Program-made: the position numbers and the translations under genes
Shown here: in pieces, positions 1 through 5,710 of the stretch
Layout: every line of letters starts with the position of its first letter
How positions within the stretch are numbered: position 1 is the first letter of the stretch
Assembly: GCA_005800465.1 (NCBI GenBank)
Contig: SYFI01000165.1
Coordinates: 1-6,827 of the forward strand
Reading direction: 5' to 3'
Source of the DNA: Actinomycetota bacterium
GTDB lineage: Bacteria; Actinomycetota; Thermoleophilia; Miltoncostaeales; Miltoncostaeaceae
DNA length: 6,827 nt
The notes under the pieces: generated by a model
The model's database searches: none
The model's input: only the letters and a program-made list of their open reading frames with translations
What the model was told of the DNA's origin: nothing

Positions 1-2
1 GC

Positions 3-290
3 ACCGTCACCTTCGACGTGGCCAAGGCCGTCACCGAGATCCAGGGCGGCAAGGTCGAGTACCGCACCGACCGTACGGGAACGGTGCACCTCGGTATCGG
101 CAAGCGCTCCTTTACCCCGGAGCAGCTCACCGAGAACTACGCCGTGGTGCTCGAAGAGATCCTGCGCGCCAAGCCGGCTGCGACCAAGGGCAAGTACATC
201 AAGTCCATCAGCATCGCCCAGACGATGGGACCTGGGATCGATCTCGACCCGGCCATCACGTCGGACCTGCTGCAGGAGGCCACGGCCTAG
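3..290 (+). CDS. rplA: 50S ribosomal protein L1, C-terminal part (5' end outside window)
   Basis: L1 binds 23S rRNA at the mobile L1 stalk near the E site and helps release deacylated tRNA; in many bacteria it also represses its own operon. The frame is open from the window edge (base 3) to TAG at 288-290, giving about 95 residues. These match the C-terminal part of domain I: the stretch TVTFDVAKAV near the edge, then KVEYRTDRTGTVHLGIGK with the usual Tyr-Arg-x-Asp and Ile-Gly-Lys pattern, the F-x-x-x-x-L-x-E-N helix, and the closing K-G-x-Y-I-K-S-I-S-I-A-Q-T-M-G-P-G strand, which is highly diagnostic. After the Gly-Pro-Gly there is a short variable tail ending LLQEATA. An internal GTG at 18 is a Val codon of the longer frame, not a start. 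The gene is followed by the L10 leader, as is usual in the rplKAJL arrangement. Confidence 0.95.
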   Translation, partial: TVTFDVAKAVTEIQGGKVEYRTDRTGTVHLGIGKRSFTPEQLTENYAVVLEEILRAKPAATKGKYIKSISIAQTMGPGIDLDPAITSDLLQEATA

Positions 291-314
291 ACCGCCGCGC
301 GCCACACGCACCCG

Positions 315-419
315 ACCGAAGATCACGGGGGCGGCCAACCGGTCGCCGTAAATCAGGGGCATGAGCCCCGACCCGTGTGAGGACGGAGCAACGGAGCAGC
401 CGGGGCATATCGCCCCGTG
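315..419 (+). promoter_or_regulatory. L10 leader, three-way junction and following hairpin
   Basis: The interval between rplA and rplJ folds compactly. CACGGG (324-329) pairs with CCCGTG (372-377) and encloses two perfect hairpins: 330-336 with 341-347 (seven pairs including one G-U, loop AACC) and GGGGC 356-360 with GCCCC 365-369 (loop ATGA). A further hairpin follows, CGGGGC 401-406 with GCCCCG 412-417. Known biology: a leader upstream of rplJ (Rfam family L10_leader) binds the L10(L12)n complex and represses translation or transcription when free stalk protein accumulates. Position and architecture fit that family. The precise match to the family consensus, including the kink-turn, was not computed. 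A tandem 8-base repeat, ACGGAGCA twice at 383-398, joins the junction to the next hairpin. Confidence 0.75.
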
Positions 420-467
420 TCGCCTCCCGACGCCCCGCCCTTGCACGGCGGAGAGACGAGGAGGTGA
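420..467 (+). promoter_or_regulatory. SD-masking hairpin in front of rplJ
   Basis: The rplJ SD, AGGAGGTGA at 459-467, is a perfect complement of the usual 16S rRNA tail and sits 4 bases before the CTG start. The upstream octamer TCGCCTCC (420-427) can pair with GGAGGTGA (460-467) over eight pairs with a single G-U, hiding almost the whole SD. Inside the loop, CCGCC 435-439 pairs with GGCGG 447-451. No U-run follows, so this looks like translational control rather than a terminator. That it switches with L10 binding is inference. Confidence 0.6.
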
Positions 468-471
468 GGAA

Positions 472-1251
472 CTGAACAGGGAACAGAAGGCGGAGGCCAT
501 CGCGGAGATCGCGGAGCGCCTCAACGCAACTGACACCGTCATTGCGACGGGATTCCATGGCCTGAGCGTCCGTGAAGTTGACGACCTGCGCGCGACGTTG
601 CGCGAGGCGAATGGCCAGTTCCAAGTCGTCAAGAACACGCTCGCGCGTCGCGCGTGTGCCGAAGCGGGCTCGGAGACACTCCTCGAGTATCTCGTCGGGC
701 AGACCGCGCTTGTATGGGCACACGGGGATGCCGCGGCCGTCGCGAAGGCGATCCACACGTTTGCCAAGGCATCGGACGATCGCCTGTCAATGAAGGGCGG
801 CATTCTCGACGGTGCCCCCATCTCGGGCGAGGAGCTGAAGCAGCTCGCCGCCCTGCCGCCTCGCGAGGAGCTCTACGCGCGCCTCGTGAGTGGCATCGCC
901 AGCCCGATTCAGGGTACGGCGAATGCACTCGGCAGCCTTATCTCGGGCCTGGCCCGCGCACTTGGTGCTTACGAGGCCCAGCGTGCCTCCGAGGCACCCG
1001 TCGCTCCGGAGACCCCGGCCGCTCTGGCCGAGGCACCCGCAGCCGACACCCCGGTCGCCGATGAGGCACCCGTCGCTCCGGAGACCCCGGCCGCTCTGGC
1101 CGAGGCACCCGCAGCCGACACGACTGACGACACACCTGTGGCGGAGGAGACTCCGGCCACCGACGACAGCACGGACGCCGCGCAGCAGCCGGCAGCCGAT
1201 GACACCGCGGACGCCGAGCCGGCTGCCGACGAGACCACTGAAGGAGACTGA
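472..1251 (+). CDS. rplJ: 50S ribosomal protein L10 with long acidic C-terminal tail, CTG start
   Basis: L10 anchors the L12 dimers to the 23S rRNA base of the ribosomal stalk. The product is 259 residues against a usual 165-180. The N-terminal rRNA-binding domain is typical: NREQKAEAIAEIAERL, the F-H-G-L-S-V-x-x-x-x-x-L-R strand-helix, VVKNTLARRA at 52-61, and LKQLAALPPREELYARLVSG at 122-141. The amphipathic L12-docking helix covers about residues 143-170. From residue 174 to 259 the chain becomes a low-complexity Ala/Pro/Glu/Asp tail with a duplicated 24-residue unit. The start is set at CTG 472: the conserved N-R-E-Q-K begins at codon 2, a perfect SD lies just upstream, and no ATG, GTG or TTG occurs in frame between ATG 361 and this point. 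ATG 361 would add 37 unrelated residues encoded by leader hairpins. rplL begins four bases after the stop codon, so the two are surely cotranscribed. Confidence 0.92.
   Translation: MNREQKAEAIAEIAERLNATDTVIATGFHGLSVREVDDLRATLREANGQFQVVKNTLARRACAEAGSETLLEYLVGQTALVWAHGDAAAVAKAIHTFAKASDDRLSMKGGILDGAPISGEELKQLAALPPREELYARLVSGIASPIQGTANALGSLISGLARALGAYEAQRASEAPVAPETPAALAEAPAADTPVADEAPVAPETPAALAEAPAADTTDDTPVAEETPATDDSTDAAQQPAADDTADAEPAADETTEGD
991..1121 (+). repeat. In-frame tandem duplication in the rplJ tail (72-bp period)
   Basis: A 59-bp stretch at 991-1049 recurs without mismatch at 1063-1121. The offset is 72 bp, exactly 24 codons, so the frame is kept and the protein repeats EAPVAPETPAALAEAPAAD. 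A decayed third relative (TPVAEETPATDD) follows the second copy. Perfect identity at the base level, including third codon positions, points to a recent slippage or unequal-exchange event. It could also be an assembly artefact, which read coverage would settle. Confidence 0.93.
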
Positions 1252-1255
1252 AGAC

Positions 1256-1630
1256 ATGGCGATGAGTACTGACGAGTGGATTGACGAGCTCAAGGCAATT
1301 TCCGTCCTCGAGCTGTCCGAGCGCATCAAGGCCCTCGAAGAGACGTTCGGCGTGAGTGCCGCAGCAGCACCGGCCGCCGCAGCTGCAGCACCGGCTGCCG
1401 CTGCCGCCGTCGAGGAGCAGACCTCCTTCACGGTCACGCTTGAGGGTTCGGGCGACAAGAAGATCCAGGTCATCAAGGTCGTCCGTGCAGTCACCGGCCT
1501 TGGTCTCAAAGAGGCCAAGGACCTCGTGGATGGCGCCCCTGGTGCCATCAAGGAGGGTGTGACCAAGGACGAGGCAGAGCAGATCAAGACCCAGATCGAA
1601 GAGGCCGGCGGCACCGCCACCCTCTCGTAG
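1256..1630 (+). CDS. rplL: 50S ribosomal protein L7/L12
   Basis: L12 forms dimers on L10 and recruits EF-Tu, EF-G, IF2 and release factors to the ribosome. The 124-residue product has the three expected parts. The N-terminal dimerisation and L10-binding helices cover about residues 5-33, with LSVLELSERIKALEE-type sequence (here ISVLELSERIKALEE). The flexible Ala/Pro hinge covers about 34-53. The factor-binding C-terminal domain covers about 54-124, with the hallmark KKIQVIKVVRAVTGLGLKEA at 68-87 and then KDLVDGAP. The start ATG 1256 has AGGAG at 1242-1246, nine bases upstream; the in-frame ATG at 1262 is less well placed. The hinge DNA contains a near-perfect 17-bp repeat at a 21-bp offset (1364 and 1385), encoding APAAAAA twice. 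The gene is coupled to rplJ by a 4-base gap and is followed by a strong hairpin. Confidence 0.97.
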   Translation: MAMSTDEWIDELKAISVLELSERIKALEETFGVSAAAAPAAAAAAPAAAAAVEEQTSFTVTLEGSGDKKIQVIKVVRAVTGLGLKEAKDLVDGAPGAIKEGVTKDEAEQIKTQIEEAGGTATLS

Positions 1631-1642
1631 CAGCTGCTCTCT

Positions 1643-1681
1643 CCGTTACCGGGAGCGCCCGCGTGGCGCTCCCGGTAACGG
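1643..1681 (+). terminator. Perfect 17-bp hairpin after rplL
   Basis: CCGTTACCGGGAGCGCC (1643-1659) is perfectly complementary to 1665-1681 with a 5-base loop, starting 13 bases after the rplL stop. The next bases are TCCCCC rather than a T-run, so it is not a classical intrinsic terminator. High-GC actinomycetotes commonly use such hairpins for termination or 3'-end protection. It most likely ends or strongly attenuates the ribosomal transcript. Confidence 0.75.
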
Positions 1682-1702
1682 TCCCCCGTGCCCGGCCTCT
1701 CG

Positions 1703-1729
1703 TGTGACGCCCGCCGGGTCTGATTAGGT
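1703..1729 (+). promoter_or_regulatory. Weak candidate promoter for the peptidase pair
   Basis: Between the hairpin and ATG 1740 lies only 58 bp. GTGACG (1704-1709) resembles a -35 (four of six to TTGACA), and TGATTAGGT (1721-1729) loosely resembles an extended -10, but the 14-base gap between the hexamers is short and the -10 match is poor. A start site near 1736-1740 would give a leaderless mRNA, which fits the lack of an SD before ATG 1740. Low confidence. Confidence 0.2.
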
Positions 1730-1739
1730 CCCGGGCTGC

Positions 1740-3194
1740 ATGTCACCCCGTTTCGCGAGCATCGTGGCCGCCATTGTTCTGGCCGCCACGGCAACGTGCG
1801 CCCAGGCAGTTGTGTCGCAGGGCGTCTTCCGTATCGGAGCCGATGCGCTGTGGGCGCATGGGGTGGATGGGTCGGGTCAGACGGTCGCCATCCTCGACCA
1901 GGGCTTTGTCGGTCTCGACGCCTCGGTGATGATGGGTGAGCTCCCACCGATTGACCAGATGGACGTCCGATCATTCGATGTCACCGATGGCCTCGCCGGC
2001 CGCGACTCCCTTGGTATACCCACCGAACACGGAACCCGTATGGCCGAGATCCTGCACGACGTCGCGCCGGGAGCACATCTTGTGCTTGTGAACTACCACT
2101 CCGACGCCGAGTTCGTGCAGGCGGTGGAGTGGATTACCGCGAATGGCATTCCCATCGTGACCCATTCGAACTCGATGCTCGGCGGCCCATTCGACGGCAC
2201 CGGCCCGCTCGCCCGGGCAGTGGACCGTGCTGCCGCGGCCGGCGTGCTGTGGATCAACTCATCGGGCAACTTCGCCAAGCGCCATTGGCGGGGAGTGGCT
2301 GACTCGGCTGGCACCGTCATTCCAATCGCTCCGCAGCCCAACGAGACCCTGTTGTTTGGCATCGGCTGGAGCGGCGATGGCGTCAATGCCACGGTGTCGC
2401 TGGAGCGCCAGTTGGATGACGGCACGTTCGTTGAGGTGGCGCTGTCCGACGCCACCCGTCGAACAGCGCCAGTGACCGTGGACGGCGGCATATGGCGCGT
2501 GGTGGTGCGGCAGACCGTCGGTGGCCAGGTACCGATTGATGTTTTCTCGCGCACGGTCGGGTTCGGCACCGCGGCCGTTGCCGCTGGCAGCGTGGCCACC
2601 CCCGGTGACGCCGCCGGGTCGCTCACGGTCGGTGCAGCGGCATGGTCGGACATGGCCGAGCCGGACTACTCGTCGTTCGGTCCCACTGGGGACGGCCGCC
2701 AGAAGCCCGAGATCACGGGCCCCACGTATATCACCGCGAACCCGGCGTTCCCGGGTACGGCCGGTACCTCGGCGGCCACACCGCACGTGGCTGGTGCCGC
2801 TGCGCTGCTGCGCCAACAGCGCATGGTCGCGGGGCAGCCCATTGATGCCGCGACGCTGCGGGCCGATCTGCTCGGCCGGGCTCGTGACATCGGTGCCACG
2901 GGGCCGGATGCGTCAACCGGACGTGGAATGGTGCGCGTCGACGCCATCGCTCCCGTGGTGCGCGTGGCGGTGGGGAGGGGCGCGAAGCCCCTGCTTGTGG
3001 CCCGCGCGATGGATGACGGCACGGTGACCTCGGTTGTCGTGAGCGTGGATGGCCGTGCGATCGGCCGCCAGGCCGGGCCTCTGGCGCGCTATCGGGTTGC
3101 GGCGCTTCGTACCGGGCGGCACCGCATCCAGGTGGTGGCTGAGGACGCCTCGGGCAATATCGCCACGTTCCAACGCACGTTGGTGCGCCGATGA
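1740..3194 (+). CDS. Secreted subtilisin-like serine peptidase (S8 family), no propeptide
   Basis: This is a 484-residue exported protease. A signal peptide occupies about residues 1-23, with a hydrophobic core IVAAIVLAA and likely cleavage after AQA. The catalytic domain follows almost at once: Asp53 in VAILDQGF, His97 in EHGTRMAEI, the oxyanion Asn177 in NSSGN, and Ser344 in GTSAATPHVAG, so the triad is intact. HDVAPGAHL, following the His motif, resembles the S8/S53-like subgroup in which that element reads HDVAPGA. A beta-rich insertion of about 75 residues (200-275) separates the Asn and Ser motifs, similar in place to PPC-like inserts. A C-terminal Ig-like domain (about 402-484) ends with the D-x-S-G-N motif. 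There is no room for an I9-type propeptide. An in-frame TAG at 1725 leaves ATG 1740 as the first usable start, and no SD precedes it. The 3' end overlaps the next gene by four bases (ATGA). The substrate cannot be told from sequence. Confidence 0.9.
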   Translation: MSPRFASIVAAIVLAATATCAQAVVSQGVFRIGADALWAHGVDGSGQTVAILDQGFVGLDASVMMGELPPIDQMDVRSFDVTDGLAGRDSLGIPTEHGTRMAEILHDVAPGAHLVLVNYHSDAEFVQAVEWITANGIPIVTHSNSMLGGPFDGTGPLARAVDRAAAAGVLWINSSGNFAKRHWRGVADSAGTVIPIAPQPNETLLFGIGWSGDGVNATVSLERQLDDGTFVEVALSDATRRTAPVTVDGGIWRVVVRQTVGGQVPIDVFSRTVGFGTAAVAAGSVATPGDAAGSLTVGAAAWSDMAEPDYSSFGPTGDGRQKPEITGPTYITANPAFPGTAGTSAATPHVAGAAALLRQQRMVAGQPIDAATLRADLLGRARDIGATGPDASTGRGMVRVDAIAPVVRVAVGRGAKPLLVARAMDDGTVTSVVVSVDGRAIGRQAGPLARYRVAALRTGRHRIQVVAEDASGNIATFQRTLVRR

Positions 3195-5347
3195 GGCGCG
3201 GCACGCTCGTTGTTGCCGCCCTGCTTGCGGCCGGTACCGGCACCGCGCCTGTACTCGCCGCAGTTCGCCCGCGACCCCCGGCACCCATCAGCATCACTGC
3301 GGCCCCCGGTCAGGTCGCTGCCGTGCAGCAGGCGCTCGGCCGATCGGCCCTCCGGGTAGTGCGGAGGAACGGCCGCGATCTGCAGGTGGTTGCCTCGCGC
3401 ACGCGCATCCCGCTGCTTCGCGCCATTCCGGGCGTCGCCGCCGCGTCGCTCGCCCCGTCGTCGTATGCGGACGCCGACCCCGAGGATCCGGGGGCCTCGG
3501 CCCCGGGCGGGTCGAAGGGCGCACCCGTGCTGTCGGAGGGCATCGAGCGCATTGGTGCCGATGCACTCCGGCCCCTCGCTGATGACGGGAAGGGCGTTGT
3601 CATCGCTGTGCTCGACCTGGGCTTCGGTGGCACGCGTATACCCGCGCTCCAGGCCGCAAAGGAACTGCCTGGTGCCGCGCAGCTCCAGATGCAGAGCTTC
3701 GACTCGGCGTACGGCATCGCGGGGCGCAATGCCTACGGCAACCTCACCAACCACGGCGAGCTGGTGGCGCAGACGGTCTATGACTACGCGCCAAAGGCCA
3801 CCTACGTGTTCGTCAATTACCACACGGAGCAGGACTTCCGGGCGGCGGTGGACTGGCTGATCCAGCGCCATCCCGACGTCGTGGTGCACAGCAACAGCTT
3901 TCTCGAGGGGCCGTTCGACGGTACCGGAGCCGCCGCGCAGGCCGTTGATCGCGCGAGTGCATCGGGGATCAGTTGGGTCAACTCCGCTGGCAACTACGCC
4001 GCGAAGCACTGGCAGGGCCCGTGGGTGGATGCCAATCAGGACGACACGCTCGACTGGCCGACGACCGGGGAGTGGACGTTCGACGCCGCGGCGAACTCGC
4101 CCATCACGTTTGCGCTGTCATGGAACCAGGACCAAGGTGCCGAGATCACCGACCTTGACCTGGCCCTTGACCACCGCGAGGCCGATGGCACGTGGACCGA
4201 GGTGGCGAGTTCACGCGACAATCAGCTGACTGGTGCCCGATCGGCCGAGCGCATCACCAACTACCTGTCGCCCACTGGCGCGACTTTCCGGCTGCGCGTG
4301 GTCCTGGCGGCCGGTCCGCCCCCGGGCGATGACCTCACGCTGTTCTCCCGTGAGGTCATGCTTGATGCCCTCGGCGATCCCGCTCCGAGCAGCGTGCCCA
4401 CGCCGGGCGATGCCGCGAGCGCCATCACCGTGGGCGCGGTGGACTGGTCGAACAACGCTCTCAAATCGTACTCGTCACGTGGCGCAACCGACGACGGCCG
4501 CATAAAGCCCGATGTGGTTGCCCCTACCAATACGCGCGTGAGCACCGCCACGGGACCGAAGTCGGTGGGCGGAACATCGAACGCGGCACCGAACACGGCG
4601 GGTGCCCTCGCGCTACTCATCGGTGCCCGTCGGGCAGCGGGCGCACCACTTGATCCGGTGTCGGCGAAGTCGCTCCTTATGGGGGATGCACTTGATCTGG
4701 GCGACCCGGGGCCAGACATGTTGTTCGGTGCGGGTCGCATCCGTATGGATGTGGACCCGCCGGTCATCAGTATGTCCCCGGCGTCGCGTATCGCCTTCGC
4801 GGCGCGATTTGCCACGCCACCGCTACGCGTTGAGGCATCGGTACAGGACTCGTCACGCCTGCTGAAGTGGGTGGTGTCGGTGGATGGTGGCCAGTTGGTG
4901 CGTCGTGGGGGCGAGAACCCACCGTCAGTCACGATCGGCCGGGCGCAGCTGCCCGATGGCCCTCATGTGGTGGAGATCTCGGCCACCGACTGGGTGGGCA
5001 ACACGGGAACAATCCGCACGATCGTCTCGGTGGACTCCAGCAAGCCGCGGGTGCGTCGTCTGCAGGTGCAGCGGGTAGTTGCCGCCATCCCGCGCCTCGC
5101 AGCCGGGCAGCCACGTATTGCGCACGCGCTGGTGGATGTACGGGATTACGGGAGGGTACGTCTGGCTCTCACACTCACCCGGGCATCATCCCGTCCCATC
5201 CGCCGCGTGACAGACGTCGCGGCCACTGGTCCGGTGAGTATTCCGCTGGGCGTGGTGCCCCCCGGCCGCTACGCGGTGGCCCTCGATGCCACCGACCGGG
5301 CAGGGCATCTGACCCGCGCGCGCCACGCGATCGTGATCGGCCGGTAA
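3191..5347 (+). CDS. Secreted subtilisin-like serine peptidase (S8 family), paralogue with propeptide-like segment
   Basis: This 718-residue protein is a larger paralogue of the preceding gene, starting at an ATGA overlap and so probably translationally coupled. A signal peptide covers about residues 1-24. Residues 36-90 look like a propeptide or I9-like domain (ISITAAPGQVAAVQQALGR onward, then a strand-rich segment). Next comes a Pro/Gly/Asp-rich linker (92-113). The catalytic domain has Asp142 in IAVLDLGF, His188 in NHGELVAQ, Asn268 in NSAGNYA and Ser463 in GTSNAAPNTAG. The triad is complete, but the His that usually follows Pro in the Ser motif is Asn here. A beta-rich insertion lies at about 281-390. 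Two Ig-like domains follow (about 522-614 and 615-718), each with a G-x-H or G-R-Y and D-x-x-G pattern. Shared blocks with the first peptidase include IGADAL and HSN-S-x-L-x-GPFDGTG. It is presumably extracellular or cell-wall associated; the substrate is unknown. Confidence 0.9.
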   Translation: MRRGTLVVAALLAAGTGTAPVLAAVRPRPPAPISITAAPGQVAAVQQALGRSALRVVRRNGRDLQVVASRTRIPLLRAIPGVAAASLAPSSYADADPEDPGASAPGGSKGAPVLSEGIERIGADALRPLADDGKGVVIAVLDLGFGGTRIPALQAAKELPGAAQLQMQSFDSAYGIAGRNAYGNLTNHGELVAQTVYDYAPKATYVFVNYHTEQDFRAAVDWLIQRHPDVVVHSNSFLEGPFDGTGAAAQAVDRASASGISWVNSAGNYAAKHWQGPWVDANQDDTLDWPTTGEWTFDAAANSPITFALSWNQDQGAEITDLDLALDHREADGTWTEVASSRDNQLTGARSAERITNYLSPTGATFRLRVVLAAGPPPGDDLTLFSREVMLDALGDPAPSSVPTPGDAASAITVGAVDWSNNALKSYSSRGATDDGRIKPDVVAPTNTRVSTATGPKSVGGTSNAAPNTAGALALLIGARRAAGAPLDPVSAKSLLMGDALDLGDPGPDMLFGAGRIRMDVDPPVISMSPASRIAFAARFATPPLRVEASVQDSSRLLKWVVSVDGGQLVRRGGENPPSVTIGRAQLPDGPHVVEISATDWVGNTGTIRTIVSVDSSKPRVRRLQVQRVVAAIPRLAAGQPRIAHALVDVRDYGRVRLALTLTRASSRPIRRVTDVAATGPVSIPLGVVPPGRYAVALDATDRAGHLTRARHAIVIGR

Positions 5348-5438
5348 CGGTTCCGGGGCGGATCGCCGCGAGTTTTCGCACAATCCCGTGAAGGGGGTGC
5401 GCCGCGCCCTCATCAACGTCCCCGAACGAGGTACGGAT

Positions 5439-5663
5439 ATGCCGCTCGAGCGCGAATTGAAGAGCAAGCTCAGGGACCGGGTGTCCCTTGCCAACAAGAC
5501 GAATGTCGAGGAGGTCGCTGCCGAGGTCGAGGCCGCACGCGCGACCCTCGAGCCGGACGACAAGGACTACGCCCGCCTCGGCGGCTGGCTTGATGACCTT
5601 GCGCACGTGGCCGGTGGCAAGATCATCGGCCGCACCGGTGACCCGGGTGGTCTGCAGAGCTGA
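5439..5663 (+). CDS. Small protein of unknown function, 74 residues
   Basis: I do not recognise a family. ATG 5439 is preceded by GAGGT at 5428-5432 with six bases of spacing, a good SD. A longer version from GTG 5388 has no SD and would add 17 residues of poor character. The protein is charged and mostly helical: MPLERELKSKLRDRV, then a segment rich in Glu and Ala (NVEEVAAEVEAARATLEPDD), then GGWLDDLAHVAGGKIIGRTG, which looks like a short structured C-terminal motif. There is no signal peptide or membrane segment, so it should be cytoplasmic. It lies 91 bases after the second peptidase in the same direction and is followed by a strong hairpin, so it may be the last gene of that transcript or have its own promoter. 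A loose -10-like CACAAT is at 5379-5384. Confidence 0.7.
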   Translation: MPLERELKSKLRDRVSLANKTNVEEVAAEVEAARATLEPDDKDYARLGGWLDDLAHVAGGKIIGRTGDPGGLQS

Positions 5664-5671
5664 TCCACCTT

Positions 5672-5710
5672 GAGGACCCGCCGAGGCGACGTCAGCCCCG
5701 GCGGGTCCTC
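5672..5710. terminator. Bidirectional hairpin between convergent genes
   Basis: GAGGACCCGCCG (5672-5683) pairs perfectly with CGGCGGGTCCTC (5699-5710). Inside the loop, GGC 5685-5687 pairs with GCC 5695-5697 across a single A-C mismatch, extending the stem. It starts 8 bases after the stop of the 74-residue gene, and the last codons of the minus-strand gene (stop at 5692-5694) lie within it, so it can serve both converging transcripts. There is no clear T-run on the plus strand. Confidence 0.7.

Noticed and set aside
361..471. ATG 361 as the start of rplJ
   Set aside because: It would add 37 residues with no L10 similarity, translated from leader hairpins, and has no SD; the conserved L10 start and a perfect SD both point to 472.
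890..1255. Upstream extension of the rplL frame through rplJ
   Set aside because: The extra 122 residues are Arg/Pro/Ser-rich shadow sequence; L12 clearly begins at ATG 1256 with its own SD.
787..1974. Minus-strand open frame of 395 codons opposite rplJ and rplL
   Set aside because: It is antisense to certain ribosomal genes and its low-complexity Ser/Ala/Gly stretches mirror the Ala-rich coding strand; typical of high-GC DNA.
3089..4009. Minus-strand open frame of 306 codons opposite the second peptidase
   Set aside because: Arg/Gly-rich composition and complete overlap with a gene that shows all S8 motifs.
5333..5370. Possible terminator just after the second peptidase
   Set aside because: CCGG and GATC elements can pair across the stop codon but only as short broken stems; not strong enough to call.
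5388..5438. GTG 5388 as start of the 74-residue gene
   Set aside because: No SD before it, whereas ATG 5439 has GAGGT at proper spacing.
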